Origin: an uncultured Erythrobacter sp.
Lineage (GTDB): Bacteria; Pseudomonadota; Alphaproteobacteria; Sphingomonadales; Sphingomonadaceae
Length of the DNA stretch: 64,000 bases
Assembly (NCBI GenBank): GCA_937969505.1
Contig: CALBWA010000018.1
Location: forward strand, 36,144 to 100,143
Reading direction: 5' to 3'
Positions within the stretch are counted from its first letter, which is position 1. The number at the start of each line of letters is the position of its first letter. Below, piece after piece: positions 17,215 through 25,316 of this stretch. Position numbers and translations under genes: made by a program. The notes below the pieces were generated by a model, which worked only from the letters and a program-made list of their open reading frames with translations, was not told the DNA's origin and did not search any database.

Positions 17215-17706
17215 TCACCTAGTGGCGCGTGTCGGGCGGGTCAAGCGTGCATGCAGATGTCGCACAGAAAGTCCACTCACCGGATCGCGCCAATTGCCCG
17301 CAATTGCCACCATCGGGCCGAGGACAAAGTCCCTTTCCCGGAAAGCGGGATGCGGAATGGTCAATCGGTTCGAATGCCATGGGCCGCCCGACCACAGGAT
17401 GATGTCGAGGTCGAGCGCACGCGCGCTCCAGCGTTGGCCGCGCCGGTCGCCAAATTCCTGCTCAACCTGCTTGAACAAGGTGAGCAATCCTTGCGGATCA
17501 TAGTCAGTGCGAATGACAGCGGCGGCATTGGCATAGCGCCGTGATGATGGTCCAATTGCAGATGTCTCGATCGTTGCAGAGCGGCGTATCAGAGCGATCC
17601 CTTCATCCTGCAACCGCGCCAGTGCCCGATCAATCAGTCGCCGCGGCGATGCAGCTGTGCGCGATGGTCGGTTCGATCCCAGCGCAATGACATAGGTGTC
17701 GCTCAC
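17215..17706 (-). CDS. folK: 2-amino-4-hydroxy-6-hydroxymethyldihydropteridine pyrophosphokinase
   Basis: Transfers pyrophosphate from ATP to hydroxymethyl-dihydropterin in folate synthesis. N-terminal YVIALGSN, then the HPPK signature RALDLDIILW and the IPHPAFRERDFVLGPM block. 163 residues, normal length. The start overlaps the aguB stop by 4 bp, so it is the second gene of an aguB-folK pair. No other folate genes are nearby. The short gap after its stop leads to tRNA-Lys. Confidence 0.93.
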   Translation of the reverse strand: MSDTYVIALGSNRPSRTAASPRRLIDRALARLQDEGIALIRRSATIETSAIGPSSRRYANAAAVIRTDYDPQGLLTLFKQVEQEFGDRRGQRWSARALDLDIILWSGGPWHSNRLTIPHPAFRERDFVLGPMVAIAGNWRDPVSGLSVRHLHARLTRPTRATR

Positions 17707-18566
17707 GTATCCTCGCAGATGCGGCCATACAATTGAGGTCTGCGGTCGCGGAAAAATCCCATGCCGGCGCGATGCTTGGCGGCTTGATCAAGGTCCAGCG
17801 TCGCCACCAGAATGCCGTCTTCTTCCTTGCCAAACTCGACCAGCTTGTCGCCCCATTCATTGGTGATGAAGGAATGGCCATAAAAAGCCTGTCCACCTTC
17901 CTTCCCAATGCGGTTCGCAGCCACCACAGGCATGCAGTTCGACACCGAATGCCCCTGCATCGCACGTTGCCACATGCGGCTGGTGTCGAGGTCTGCGTCA
18001 TAGGGTTCAGAACCGATCGCCGTGGGATAGAGCAGCATTTCGGCCCCCATCAGCGCCATCACCCGCGCGGCTTCGGGATACCATTGGTCCCAGCAAATCC
18101 CCACGCCAATGCGGGCAGAGCCTGTACCAAGGGGGATATCCCAAACCTTGAAGCCGTCATTACCCGGGCGGAAATAATACTTTTCCTCATACCCGGGCCC
18201 ATCGGGAATATGGCTCTTGCGATAGGTGCCGGAAATGTCCCCGTGCGCGTCAACCATCGCCATCGTATTGTAATAGTGATGGCCGTCCCGCTCAAAAAAG
18301 CTGACCGGAATGGCGACCTTCAGCTTGGCCGCCAGCTTGCGCATTGCAATTACGCTGGGATGATCCTGCACCGGCCGGGCAAGCGCGAACAGCGCCTCAT
18401 CCTCGACCTTGCAGAAATAGGGCCCCGAAAACAGTTCGGGCGGGAGAATCAGTTGGGCTCCGCGCGCAGCGGCCTGCTCGACCAGTTCGGCGACAGCGTC
18501 GATATTGGCACTCTCGTCTGACTGGGCAAGCGGCAACTGCAGGGCGGCAACGGTGATCTCTCTCAT
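17703..18566 (-). CDS. aguB: N-carbamoylputrescine amidase
   Basis: Nitrilase-superfamily enzyme releasing putrescine from N-carbamoylputrescine in polyamine synthesis. The catalytic triad is visible: Glu44 (LPPELF), Lys117 (RKSHIPDGPGY) and Cys158 (GICWDQWYPEAAR). YFRPGNDGF and the C-terminal FFRDRRPQLY block are typical of AguB rather than other nitrilases. 287 residues. ATG 18566; the upstream extension of the open frame overlaps the previous gene and is not conserved-looking. It lies 10 bp after the SIMPL gene and overlaps folK by 4 bp. The usual partner, agmatine deiminase (aguA), is not in the window. Confidence 0.92.
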   Translation of the reverse strand: MREITVAALQLPLAQSDESANIDAVAELVEQAAARGAQLILPPELFSGPYFCKVEDEALFALARPVQDHPSVIAMRKLAAKLKVAIPVSFFERDGHHYYNTMAMVDAHGDISGTYRKSHIPDGPGYEEKYYFRPGNDGFKVWDIPLGTGSARIGVGICWDQWYPEAARVMALMGAEMLLYPTAIGSEPYDADLDTSRMWQRAMQGHSVSNCMPVVAANRIGKEGGQAFYGHSFITNEWGDKLVEFGKEEDGILVATLDLDQAAKHRAGMGFFRDRRPQLYGRICEDT

Positions 18567-18576
18567 GCAGTGCCGA

Positions 18577-19341
18577 TTACTTCTCCACGAGCGCGAAGTC
18601 CACTTGAACAGAGACCGAGCTGGTTGTCTGGCCCGGCAAAATGGTGGCAGCAGACGCTGAGGCGTCAATCGCACTTTCATTCATGACCCAACCGCCCGAT
18701 TGCGGCATCGGAGGAGCAACAGGCGGTGGAGGAGCGCCTGGAATGTAGCGATTGCCCTGCGCACCGCCGGCATCACGGATGGTCAGCACACGGCTGATCT
18801 CCATTCCCGCTGCATCTGCATAGGCTTTCGCGCGCGCCTCGGCCGCCTTGAACGCATTGCCATAGGCACTGTTGATGGCCGTTTCAGGGTTGGACAAGCG
18901 CAAGTCTGGTCCGCTGACAATGTTGGCCCCCACCTCTGTCACTGCGGCCACAGCATCGCCTGCCCGTGCGATATCGCGCACCCGCACATTCACAGTGTTG
19001 CTGGCTTGAAACTGACCTTTGCGGTCGCCCCAATCGATCCGCTGGACCGATACGGTGCGGGTCTGGATGTCCCTTTCCTCAATCCCCAGCGCCTTGAGCT
19101 CGGCGACAATCGTGTCGATGTCTTCGCGCGTGGCTGTGCTCGCTGCTTTCGATGATCGCGCCCAATTTTGCACTCCGGCCTGAAAGCGAGCCTCGTCAGG
19201 GCGCGCATCCGCCTCGCCGACAGCGCTGACCGACAGCAATGTCTCGGCCCGATCCACCCCGCGCGGATCATAGGCTGCGTCAGAACAGGCAGCCAAACCG
19301 CCAGTGGCGCTGGCCAATAAAAGCAATTTTTTCAGAAACAT
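18577..19341 (-). CDS. SIMPL-domain (DUF541) lipoprotein
   Basis: Exported protein of the SIMPL family, whose molecular role is poorly known (some members are linked to oxidative stress). The N-terminus MFLKKLLLLASATGGLAAC has a lipobox-like LAAC with Cys19, so it is probably a lipoprotein. The SIMPL domain spans about residues 35-254 (LLSVSAVGEADARPDEARF, SSVSVQVDFALVEK), with a Pro-rich insert near 200. 254 residues. ATG 19341 follows GGGAGAG. It is first in a likely transcript with aguB and folK. Confidence 0.85.
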   Translation of the reverse strand: MFLKKLLLLASATGGLAACSDAAYDPRGVDRAETLLSVSAVGEADARPDEARFQAGVQNWARSSKAASTATREDIDTIVAELKALGIEERDIQTRTVSVQRIDWGDRKGQFQASNTVNVRVRDIARAGDAVAAVTEVGANIVSGPDLRLSNPETAINSAYGNAFKAAEARAKAYADAAGMEISRVLTIRDAGGAQGNRYIPGAPPPPVAPPMPQSGGWVMNESAIDASASAATILPGQTTSSVSVQVDFALVEK

Positions 19342-19449
19342 GGCGACTCTCCCGACCCATGCGGTAGTGCTGGGTCAAGAGAGCCTTATTTTCGCCACAA
19401 GTTGAACGCATCCTTAATGATACAATGTAACATCGCGGCACTTCGGGGT

Positions 19450-20403
19450 TCAGTCCGCCTTGCGGAAAAGCAATGTCATCCGGTCGGATTCGCCAATCGC
19501 GAGGTAGGCATCGCGATTGTCCTCGCCGTAACGCAGCGCCGGTGGCAGGGTCCAAACGCCGCCTTCCCAGTTGGCGGGATCACGCGGGTTAGCATTGATT
19601 TCGCTTTCTGCGGCGAGCTCAAATCCGGCAGCATTGAACATAGCGACAACGTCTTGCTTGCGCATGTAACCGCGTTGGCGAGCGCCGTAATCGTCATAGC
19701 TTGCCCCTTCAGGAGCACGGTGCTGGACCACGCCGACCATGCCGTCATCCTTGAGCAGAGCGCGGGCTGCCTTGAGCACGCTGTCAGCTGTATTGCCGAT
19801 GTTGAGGCCGTGCATTGACCGGAAAATCAGGACCCGGTCGACCGTGCCTTCCACGCCTTCGGGGATCTCGTCGATTTCAAACGCGGTGACATCGGCAGGG
19901 TCCTTGTCATAGGCCTCGCCCAAGCTGGCCTTGAAGTTTTCTGCCCAGGCCTTGGCCCGCGCTTCCTGTTCGCGCGAATTGTACGTGCGTGCATCGCTAT
20001 CGCCGTTGAACGCAATATATTTGCCTTCACCCATCAGCCATGGAGCCAGCACACGGGTGTACCAACCGCCACCCGGACCATATTCGGCCACTGTCATGCT
20101 TGGCTCGACCTGGAAGAAGGCAAGCGTCTCAGCCGGATTGCGATACTGATCGCGCGCGCGATCGGCATCACGGCTGTCATCAGCCAAGACCGCCTCAAGC
20201 CGGGTCGCGTAAGTTTGAGCAGCCGTCGTTTCCGCTTCGACCTCAGCCTGAGCCTCGGCCTCGGCTTTTTCTTCCGGGCCCAACATGGCATCAAGCACAC
20301 GGCCCAGCACCGAACGTGGTGAATTATCCTGAGCCACAACAGGTGCGGCAACCATGGCAGCAGCGCTGATGAAAAGAGTGGTTTTGATGAAAGGACGGCG
20401 CAT
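19450..20403 (-). CDS. Exported class I methyltransferase-like protein (COG4798 type)
   Basis: A signal peptide (MRRPFIKTTLFISAAAMVAAPVVAQ) and an Ala/Glu-rich stretch (about 45-65) precede a Rossmann methyltransferase-like domain: YGPGGGWYTRVLAP (motif I region), FNGDSDART, VDRVLIFRSMHGL, and VVQHRAPEGASYDDYG. 317 residues. ATG 20403 follows GGAG. Similar exported predicted methyltransferases are widespread in Gram-negatives. SAM is not known to be plentiful in the periplasm, so catalysis is uncertain. Divergent from msrA across 103 bp. Confidence 0.8.
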   Translation of the reverse strand: MRRPFIKTTLFISAAAMVAAPVVAQDNSPRSVLGRVLDAMLGPEEKAEAEAQAEVEAETTAAQTYATRLEAVLADDSRDADRARDQYRNPAETLAFFQVEPSMTVAEYGPGGGWYTRVLAPWLMGEGKYIAFNGDSDARTYNSREQEARAKAWAENFKASLGEAYDKDPADVTAFEIDEIPEGVEGTVDRVLIFRSMHGLNIGNTADSVLKAARALLKDDGMVGVVQHRAPEGASYDDYGARQRGYMRKQDVVAMFNAAGFELAAESEINANPRDPANWEGGVWTLPPALRYGEDNRDAYLAIGESDRMTLLFRKAD

Positions 20404-20506
20404 TGATTTCTCCTCCGGGGGTGAACCTGTAAGTCTGTAAACGCAGTGAAGCATGGTAAGTTTCATCGCGCGCACTATCTGTTTAACAAGCAAGGAGAAC
20501 AGACGA

Positions 20507-21046
20507 ATGGCACAAGCGGGTCAACAGGCAATTATCGCAGGCGGATGCTTCTGGTGTGTGGAAGCCGTTTTCAACGACGTGGTCGGCGTATCCAATGTCG
20601 AAAGCGGCTACATCGGAGGCCAGGTCGATAGCCCGACTTACAAGCAAGTGTGTTCGGGCACCACCGGCCATGCCGAGGCGATCCGGTTTGATTTCGATCC
20701 CGAGGTGATTTCGCTGGGCGAGGTCTATGATGTCTTTCTGGGCACGCATGATCCAACCCAGCTGAACCGTCAGGGCAATGATGTCGGCACGCAATACCGC
20801 AGCGCCATCTTTGTCAGCAGTGATGCAGAACGCGCTGAGGCAGAAGCTGCGATTGCCCGCTGGAATGACGACAATCCCGGCACGGCAGTCACTACGATCG
20901 AGGATGCCAGCACCTGGTATCCGGCAGAGGATTACCATCAGGAATATTGGGAAGGCGAAGGGCAGCGCAATCCCTATTGCCAGGCCACCATCCCGCCCAA
21001 GTTGCTGAAATTGCGCAAGAGCTTTCAGAACAAGGTGAAGGCGTAA
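20507..21046 (+). CDS. msrA: Peptide-methionine (S)-S-oxide reductase
   Basis: Reduces methionine-S-sulfoxide in proteins. The active-site motif GGCFWCVE places the catalytic Cys at residue 14. SGTTGHAE, HDPTQLNRQGNDVGTQYRS and AEDYHQEYW are the conserved substrate-binding blocks. A C-terminal Cys (NPYCQATIPPK) can serve as resolving cysteine. 179 residues. ATG 20507 follows AAGGAG. No signal peptide, so cytoplasmic. Its stop is 4 bp from the convergent rsmB stop. The partner msrB lies 14 kb away on the other strand. Confidence 0.95.
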   Translation: MAQAGQQAIIAGGCFWCVEAVFNDVVGVSNVESGYIGGQVDSPTYKQVCSGTTGHAEAIRFDFDPEVISLGEVYDVFLGTHDPTQLNRQGNDVGTQYRSAIFVSSDAERAEAEAAIARWNDDNPGTAVTTIEDASTWYPAEDYHQEYWEGEGQRNPYCQATIPPKLLKLRKSFQNKVKA

Positions 21047-21050
21047 CCCG

Positions 21051-22322
21051 TCAGGATTTGGCTCGCGGCTTGGTCCAGCGCGATATGAAGAACCCGTCCA
21101 TCCCGCCGTGCTCCACCAGCATGCCGGGATGGGTGCGCAACCACCCTTGCGGTGTCGGCTCTAATTCTTCGGGCAATGATCCGGCCGCAATTGGCAGGCA
21201 TTCAAGATCGAGGTTTTGGGCGATCCATTCCGCCTGATCCTCGCCCTCCTCGCGCTCCAGCGAGCAGACCGCATAGACCAGCATGCCGCCCGGCTTCAGC
21301 CAGTCAGCCGCACGCTCGATCAGGCTGCGCTGCAATTCGGCCATCTCGGCAATCTGACGCGGGCCGATCCGGTGCAGCACGTCGGGATGCCGCCGGCATG
21401 TTCCTGTGGCCGTGCATGGCGCATCGAGCAGGATCGCGTCATAGTGATGCTTGGGTTCCCATTTCAGCGCATCTGCCCGGACCGGTGACGCCTTGAGACC
21501 TGTTCGTTTCAGATTATCCTTGAGCAGGTCGAGCCGGCGCTTGGACAGGTCAAGCGCTGTTACTTGCCAACCTTGCGCTGACAGTTGCAGGGTCTTGCCG
21601 CCCGGTGCAGCGCACAGGTCGAGCGCGTGCCTGCCTTCTCCGGCGCCGCACAATTGAGCCGGCAATTGGGCCGCGATATCCTGCACCCACCAACTGTCAG
21701 TCTCGTCCCCGCCAGCAAATCCGGCGAGAGTTTCTACCGCACTTCCGCGCGGCAGGCGGACATGGCCAGGCATCAGGCTGTCCCCGCTCAATTGATTGGT
21801 CCAATGCGCTGTGCGCGCAGGGTCCGCCAAAGTGAGGTCCAGTGGTGGCGGTTCGGCCAGACCCGGTGCGATACGTGCTGCCAATTCGCCCCATCGGGCC
21901 TGCACAGTGTCTGGCAGGGTTGGTGCTGATGGTAGAGTTACGCCTTGCTTGTCGAGTGTGGAAAACACCCCATGCGCCAGTCTGCGCGGTCCGCCCGATA
22001 GCAGCGGGAGCCCGGTGGCAATCACGGCATGCGGGGGCGTGTCCAGTCTCAGCCAACCTGCCAGCATCAATCGCAGCACATTGCGCACCTTGGCATCGCT
22101 GGGCAGCACTTGCTTCGTAGCGCTGTCAATCGCGCCATCCAGATCGGTCAGCCAGCGCAGCGCCTCTGTCGCAAGCGCCCGCGCCAAAGCCTTGTCGGCA
22201 GGCTTACGCACTTGCCTGGTCGCTGCCGGAAACGCCTGATCCAGCGTTTCACCTCGACGCAGGACTGCATCGAGCATTTGCAGCGCAGCGCGGCGCGGAT
22301 ATATCCCAGTAGGCTCAGCCAT
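21051..22322 (-). CDS. rsmB: 16S rRNA (cytosine-C5) methyltransferase, RsmB family
   Basis: Methylates cytosine in 16S rRNA with SAM. N-terminal NusB-like helical domain (about 1-140), then a Rossmann methyltransferase domain with LDLCAAPGGKTLQL (motif I), LDAPCTATGTCRRHPD (motif IV, PCT cysteine) and YAVCSLEREEGE (motif VI, catalytic cysteine). 423 residues, normal. ATG 22322. It diverges from the DUF1674 gene with almost no intergenic space, so the promoters must overlap coding sequence. Confidence 0.92.
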   Translation of the reverse strand: MAEPTGIYPRRAALQMLDAVLRRGETLDQAFPAATRQVRKPADKALARALATEALRWLTDLDGAIDSATKQVLPSDAKVRNVLRLMLAGWLRLDTPPHAVIATGLPLLSGGPRRLAHGVFSTLDKQGVTLPSAPTLPDTVQARWGELAARIAPGLAEPPPLDLTLADPARTAHWTNQLSGDSLMPGHVRLPRGSAVETLAGFAGGDETDSWWVQDIAAQLPAQLCGAGEGRHALDLCAAPGGKTLQLSAQGWQVTALDLSKRRLDLLKDNLKRTGLKASPVRADALKWEPKHHYDAILLDAPCTATGTCRRHPDVLHRIGPRQIAEMAELQRSLIERAADWLKPGGMLVYAVCSLEREEGEDQAEWIAQNLDLECLPIAAGSLPEELEPTPQGWLRTHPGMLVEHGGMDGFFISRWTKPRAKS

Positions 22323-22379
22323 ATGCTGCGCGGCCTAGACGCTCTTGAAACCAAGGGCCAGACAAAGCGTTCACTCACC

Positions 22380-22664
22380 ATGACCAAAGACAATCAGATA
22401 ACCAAAGCCGGGATCAAACCGCTAAAGACCAAAACCGATGGCGCCGCGCCAAGAGGTGAAGATGCAGCCAATAGCGATGCCAGTTCAGGACAGGATACGC
22501 CGCGCGCAACCCAGCGTCCCGATGATTTTGACAAGCCGAAACACTGGACGAATGAGCCAGTCCCGGAACCCAAGGCGGTGGATCCGCAGAAGGACGAGCC
22601 GCGCGAGCTGTCGCCGACACGCTATGGTGATTGGGAAAAGGACGGTATTGCCTGGGACTTCTAG
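22380..22664 (+). CDS. DUF1674 protein, SDHAF4-like assembly factor
   Basis: Small acidic protein ending in the DUF1674 signature PTRYGDWEKDGIAWDF. The family includes the succinate dehydrogenase assembly factor SDHAF4, which helps flavinylated SdhA join the complex. The N-terminal two thirds is disordered-looking (Lys/Asp/Pro-rich, KPKHWTNEPVPEP). 94 residues from ATG 22380. An in-frame ATG at 22323 would add 19 residues and abut the rsmB start. Neither start has a strong ribosome site. The sdh genes are not in the window. Confidence 0.8.
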   Translation: MTKDNQITKAGIKPLKTKTDGAAPRGEDAANSDASSGQDTPRATQRPDDFDKPKHWTNEPVPEPKAVDPQKDEPRELSPTRYGDWEKDGIAWDF

Positions 22665-22682
22665 GTCCAGCTGCGACAGCCG

Positions 22683-24098
22683 TTACAGCTTTTTGAATTC
22701 CACCTTCAACCCGTCCTTGGGCTGGGGAATGGGCCACGCTTTCCAGTCGGGCGAATAACCGTCTTCGACCACGATTTCATACTGTTGCAGCAACTGAGCC
22801 ATCAGAACCTTGATCTGCATATAGGCAAAATGCAGCCCCAGACACATGTGTGCTCCGCCACCAAAGGGGACCCAGGAATATTTATGCCGGGTCTTTACCT
22901 GCTCCGGAGTGAAGCGCATCGGATCAAAGGCCATCGGATTGTCCCAATAATCTTCTGAATGATGTGTCCAATAGGTGTTGATACCGCAATGCGCCCCTGC
23001 CGGTATCCGATAGCCGCCAAATTCAAATGCCTTCAACGCGCGGCGCGGCATGGAGGGAACCGGCGGCATCATCCGCAGGGCTTCCTTGAACGCCATTTCG
23101 GTCAGTTCCAGCTTGCCCATATCGTCATAATCGAGCGGGCGCGGCGCACCTGATCCATCGGGCCCACCAGTAACAGCAATGATTTCCTCGCGGATCATGC
23201 TCTGCCATTTCGGGTTCTTCGCCAGATAATAGATCAACGATGTTGCCGAGGATGTAATGGTGTCATGCGCAGCCATCATCAGGAAATTCATATGGTCGAC
23301 AACATCGTCGACCGGCAACAGTGAACCATCTTCGCGGGTTGCTGTGGCGAATTGGCTAAACATGTCCTGCCCGCCCCCGGCGGCCCGGCGCTTGTGCGTT
23401 TCGGCAGTGAAATACTCGACCAGCATGGCACGCCCGTCGACGCCGCGCTTCATCAGGGTGAAGGGCAAGGGTGTGCGCACCGGCGCAACCGACGCCTGAA
23501 CCATATTGACGAAGGCTTCATTGATGGCGTCCGCTTCGGGACCCCATTCGATCCCGATGAAACTGTCGGCTGCCAAATCCAGCGTCAGTTTCTTGATCGC
23601 GGGATAAAACTTCATCGCGCCACCCCAATCGGCCACTTCGCGGGCGATGCCAGCGTTGAGGGCGCCAGAATAGTGGCGCATCGGACCCGGCTTGAAGGCG
23701 ATGGACAAGGCGCGCCGATCCATCCGGTGATGATCAAAATCCATCAACATCAGGCCGCGCGGGAACAATTGGTCCAGAATCGGTCCCCAGCCCTGCTCGT
23801 TGGAAAAAATCTTATCCTTGTTGAACAGGACCAGCTCGTTCGCCTCTGCCCCGATCAACGCAATGTTCCACCCACCAAAGGCCTTGTTCTTGTAAACCCG
23901 GCCATGCGTCTCGACCATGTTTTTGGCAAAGGCGTGGGGGTCGCGCAACATTTTGAACGTGTTGCCCACGATCGGCAAACCGCCATCGCCGGGTATATGC
24001 GCAAGCTCGGCAGGTTCGGGATTTCCTTGCGTCCAATGCGTTGGCATGGCCGGATCGATATCGCTTGCAGAACTGTGGGTCGGAGCAAGGGTTGCCAT
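22683..24098 (-). CDS. Cytochrome P450
   Basis: Heme monooxygenase of unknown substrate. The heme-thiolate Cys419 lies in FGGGAHMCLGLHFA. An ExxR-type helix is present (KEALRM), the I-helix segment MMAAHDTITSS carries the acid-Thr pair, and the PERF-like region reads DPMRFTPE. 471 residues, soluble (no N-terminal membrane anchor). It resembles the retinoid/CYP120-like class more than CYP153, but this is a visual judgement. No ferredoxin or reductase is adjacent. It lies 45 bp downstream of hemH, with a palindromic operator-like site (24112-24133) in the gap. Confidence 0.92.
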   Translation of the reverse strand: MATLAPTHSSASDIDPAMPTHWTQGNPEPAELAHIPGDGGLPIVGNTFKMLRDPHAFAKNMVETHGRVYKNKAFGGWNIALIGAEANELVLFNKDKIFSNEQGWGPILDQLFPRGLMLMDFDHHRMDRRALSIAFKPGPMRHYSGALNAGIAREVADWGGAMKFYPAIKKLTLDLAADSFIGIEWGPEADAINEAFVNMVQASVAPVRTPLPFTLMKRGVDGRAMLVEYFTAETHKRRAAGGGQDMFSQFATATREDGSLLPVDDVVDHMNFLMMAAHDTITSSATSLIYYLAKNPKWQSMIREEIIAVTGGPDGSGAPRPLDYDDMGKLELTEMAFKEALRMMPPVPSMPRRALKAFEFGGYRIPAGAHCGINTYWTHHSEDYWDNPMAFDPMRFTPEQVKTRHKYSWVPFGGGAHMCLGLHFAYMQIKVLMAQLLQQYEIVVEDGYSPDWKAWPIPQPKDGLKVEFKKL

Positions 24099-24111
24099 AG
24101 GTTCTCTCTCG

Positions 24112-24133
24112 TTACTTACCTTAGTGTAAGTAA
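24112..24133. promoter_or_regulatory. Palindromic operator-like site before the P450
   Basis: Perfect 8-bp inverted repeat: TTACTTAC (24112-24119), a 6-nt spacer, and GTAAGTAA (24126-24133). It sits 14-35 bp upstream of the P450 ATG, in the gap after hemH. Shape and composition resemble operators bound by TetR-family repressors. No regulator gene is adjacent, so the binder would be encoded elsewhere. Confidence 0.6.
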
Positions 24134-24142
24134 AGCCGAGCG

Positions 24143-25177
24143 TTAAATCCAGCCTGACAATTCGCGCGTCACAATTTTTTCCAGCATGTCCATGCCGGCA
24201 TCCGATGTATTGAGACAGGACAGGACGGCAAAATCTTCGCCCCCTGCATTCATGAACTGCGCACGGCCTTCAATCGCCAGCTCTTCCAGCGTCTCCACGC
24301 AATCAGCGGAAAATCCGGGAGCAACAATTGCCAGCCTGCGCGTGCCCTTGGCCCCTTCTGCTTGCAGAGTATCGTCGGTTGCAGGCTCCAACCATTGCGC
24401 GGGGCCAAATCGCGACTGAAACGATGTCTCGATCCGCATCTGCGATCGCGAGCCGCTCTGGGCCAATTTTTCGGCCAGCAAGCGCGCCGTCTTGCGGCAA
24501 TGACAGTGATAGGGATCACCGAGCTCCAGAGTGCGCTGCGGCATGCCGTGAAAGCTCAGCAGCAGAACCTCTGGATCAAAGCTCAAAGCATCAAGCTGGC
24601 GCGTCAAATCGCTTGCCAAAGCATCGATATAGGCCGGATCATCGTGATAGGGTGGCAAGGTGCGCAGGGCCGACTGCCAGCGTGCCTTCGACAAAAATTC
24701 GCTCGCTTTGTCGACCACGGTTGCCGTGGTCGCAGCGGAGTATTGCGGATAAAGCGGCGCGAGCAGAATGCGGTCGCAACCGGCCTTGTGAAGAGCATCG
24801 ATCTGGTCCGGGATCGAGGGATTGCCGTAGCGCATGGCATATCGAACATCGACGGTGGTGCCGATCCGTTGCTGCAACCCCTCTGCTTGCTGGCGAGTGA
24901 TGACTGCCAGCGGGGACCCTTCGTCGGTCCACACCTTGGCATAGGCCTTGGCGCTTTTTTTGGGCCGCGTGTTCAGGATGATCCCGCGCAGGATCGGCTG
25001 CCATGCGATCGGGGGAATTTCGATCACTCTGCGATCAGACAGAAACTCTGCGAGATAGCGTTTGACGGCCTTGGGTTCGGCGGCTTCGGGTGTACCAAGA
25101 TTGACCAGCAAAACGCCAACATTCCCGCTTTTAACGAGGGGATGATCACCGGGTAATTGCTGCTTTTGCCAAGTCAC
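24143..25177 (-). CDS. hemH: Ferrochelatase
   Basis: Inserts Fe2+ into protoporphyrin IX, the last step of heme b synthesis. N-terminal VGVLLVNLGTPEA, then LSFHGMPQRTLELGDPYHCHC with the catalytic-site His, and FSADCVETLEELAIEGRAQF with the conserved Glu. 344 residues. The start is GTG 25177 (MTWQKQQ), because the only upstream ATG is in another frame and stops at once. The gene lies upstream of the P450 on the same strand. A heme-consuming enzyme (P450) follows it and a heme-degrading one lies 24 kb away. Confidence 0.94.
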   Translation of the reverse strand: MTWQKQQLPGDHPLVKSGNVGVLLVNLGTPEAAEPKAVKRYLAEFLSDRRVIEIPPIAWQPILRGIILNTRPKKSAKAYAKVWTDEGSPLAVITRQQAEGLQQRIGTTVDVRYAMRYGNPSIPDQIDALHKAGCDRILLAPLYPQYSAATTATVVDKASEFLSKARWQSALRTLPPYHDDPAYIDALASDLTRQLDALSFDPEVLLLSFHGMPQRTLELGDPYHCHCRKTARLLAEKLAQSGSRSQMRIETSFQSRFGPAQWLEPATDDTLQAEGAKGTRRLAIVAPGFSADCVETLEELAIEGRAQFMNAGGEDFAVLSCLNTSDAGMDMLEKIVTRELSGWI

Positions 25178-25316
25178 TTTACTTGCATATCCCTTGCCTG
25201 TGCCGGCGTTGGTGAACTGGCATTTCTGCTGTTTCGATCCATAGGCCGATTGCTCAGCAGATGGGGGTCATTGTCCGCGATGCAAGCGTGTTGCTCTTTA
25301 GGCAAACGATGAAAAA

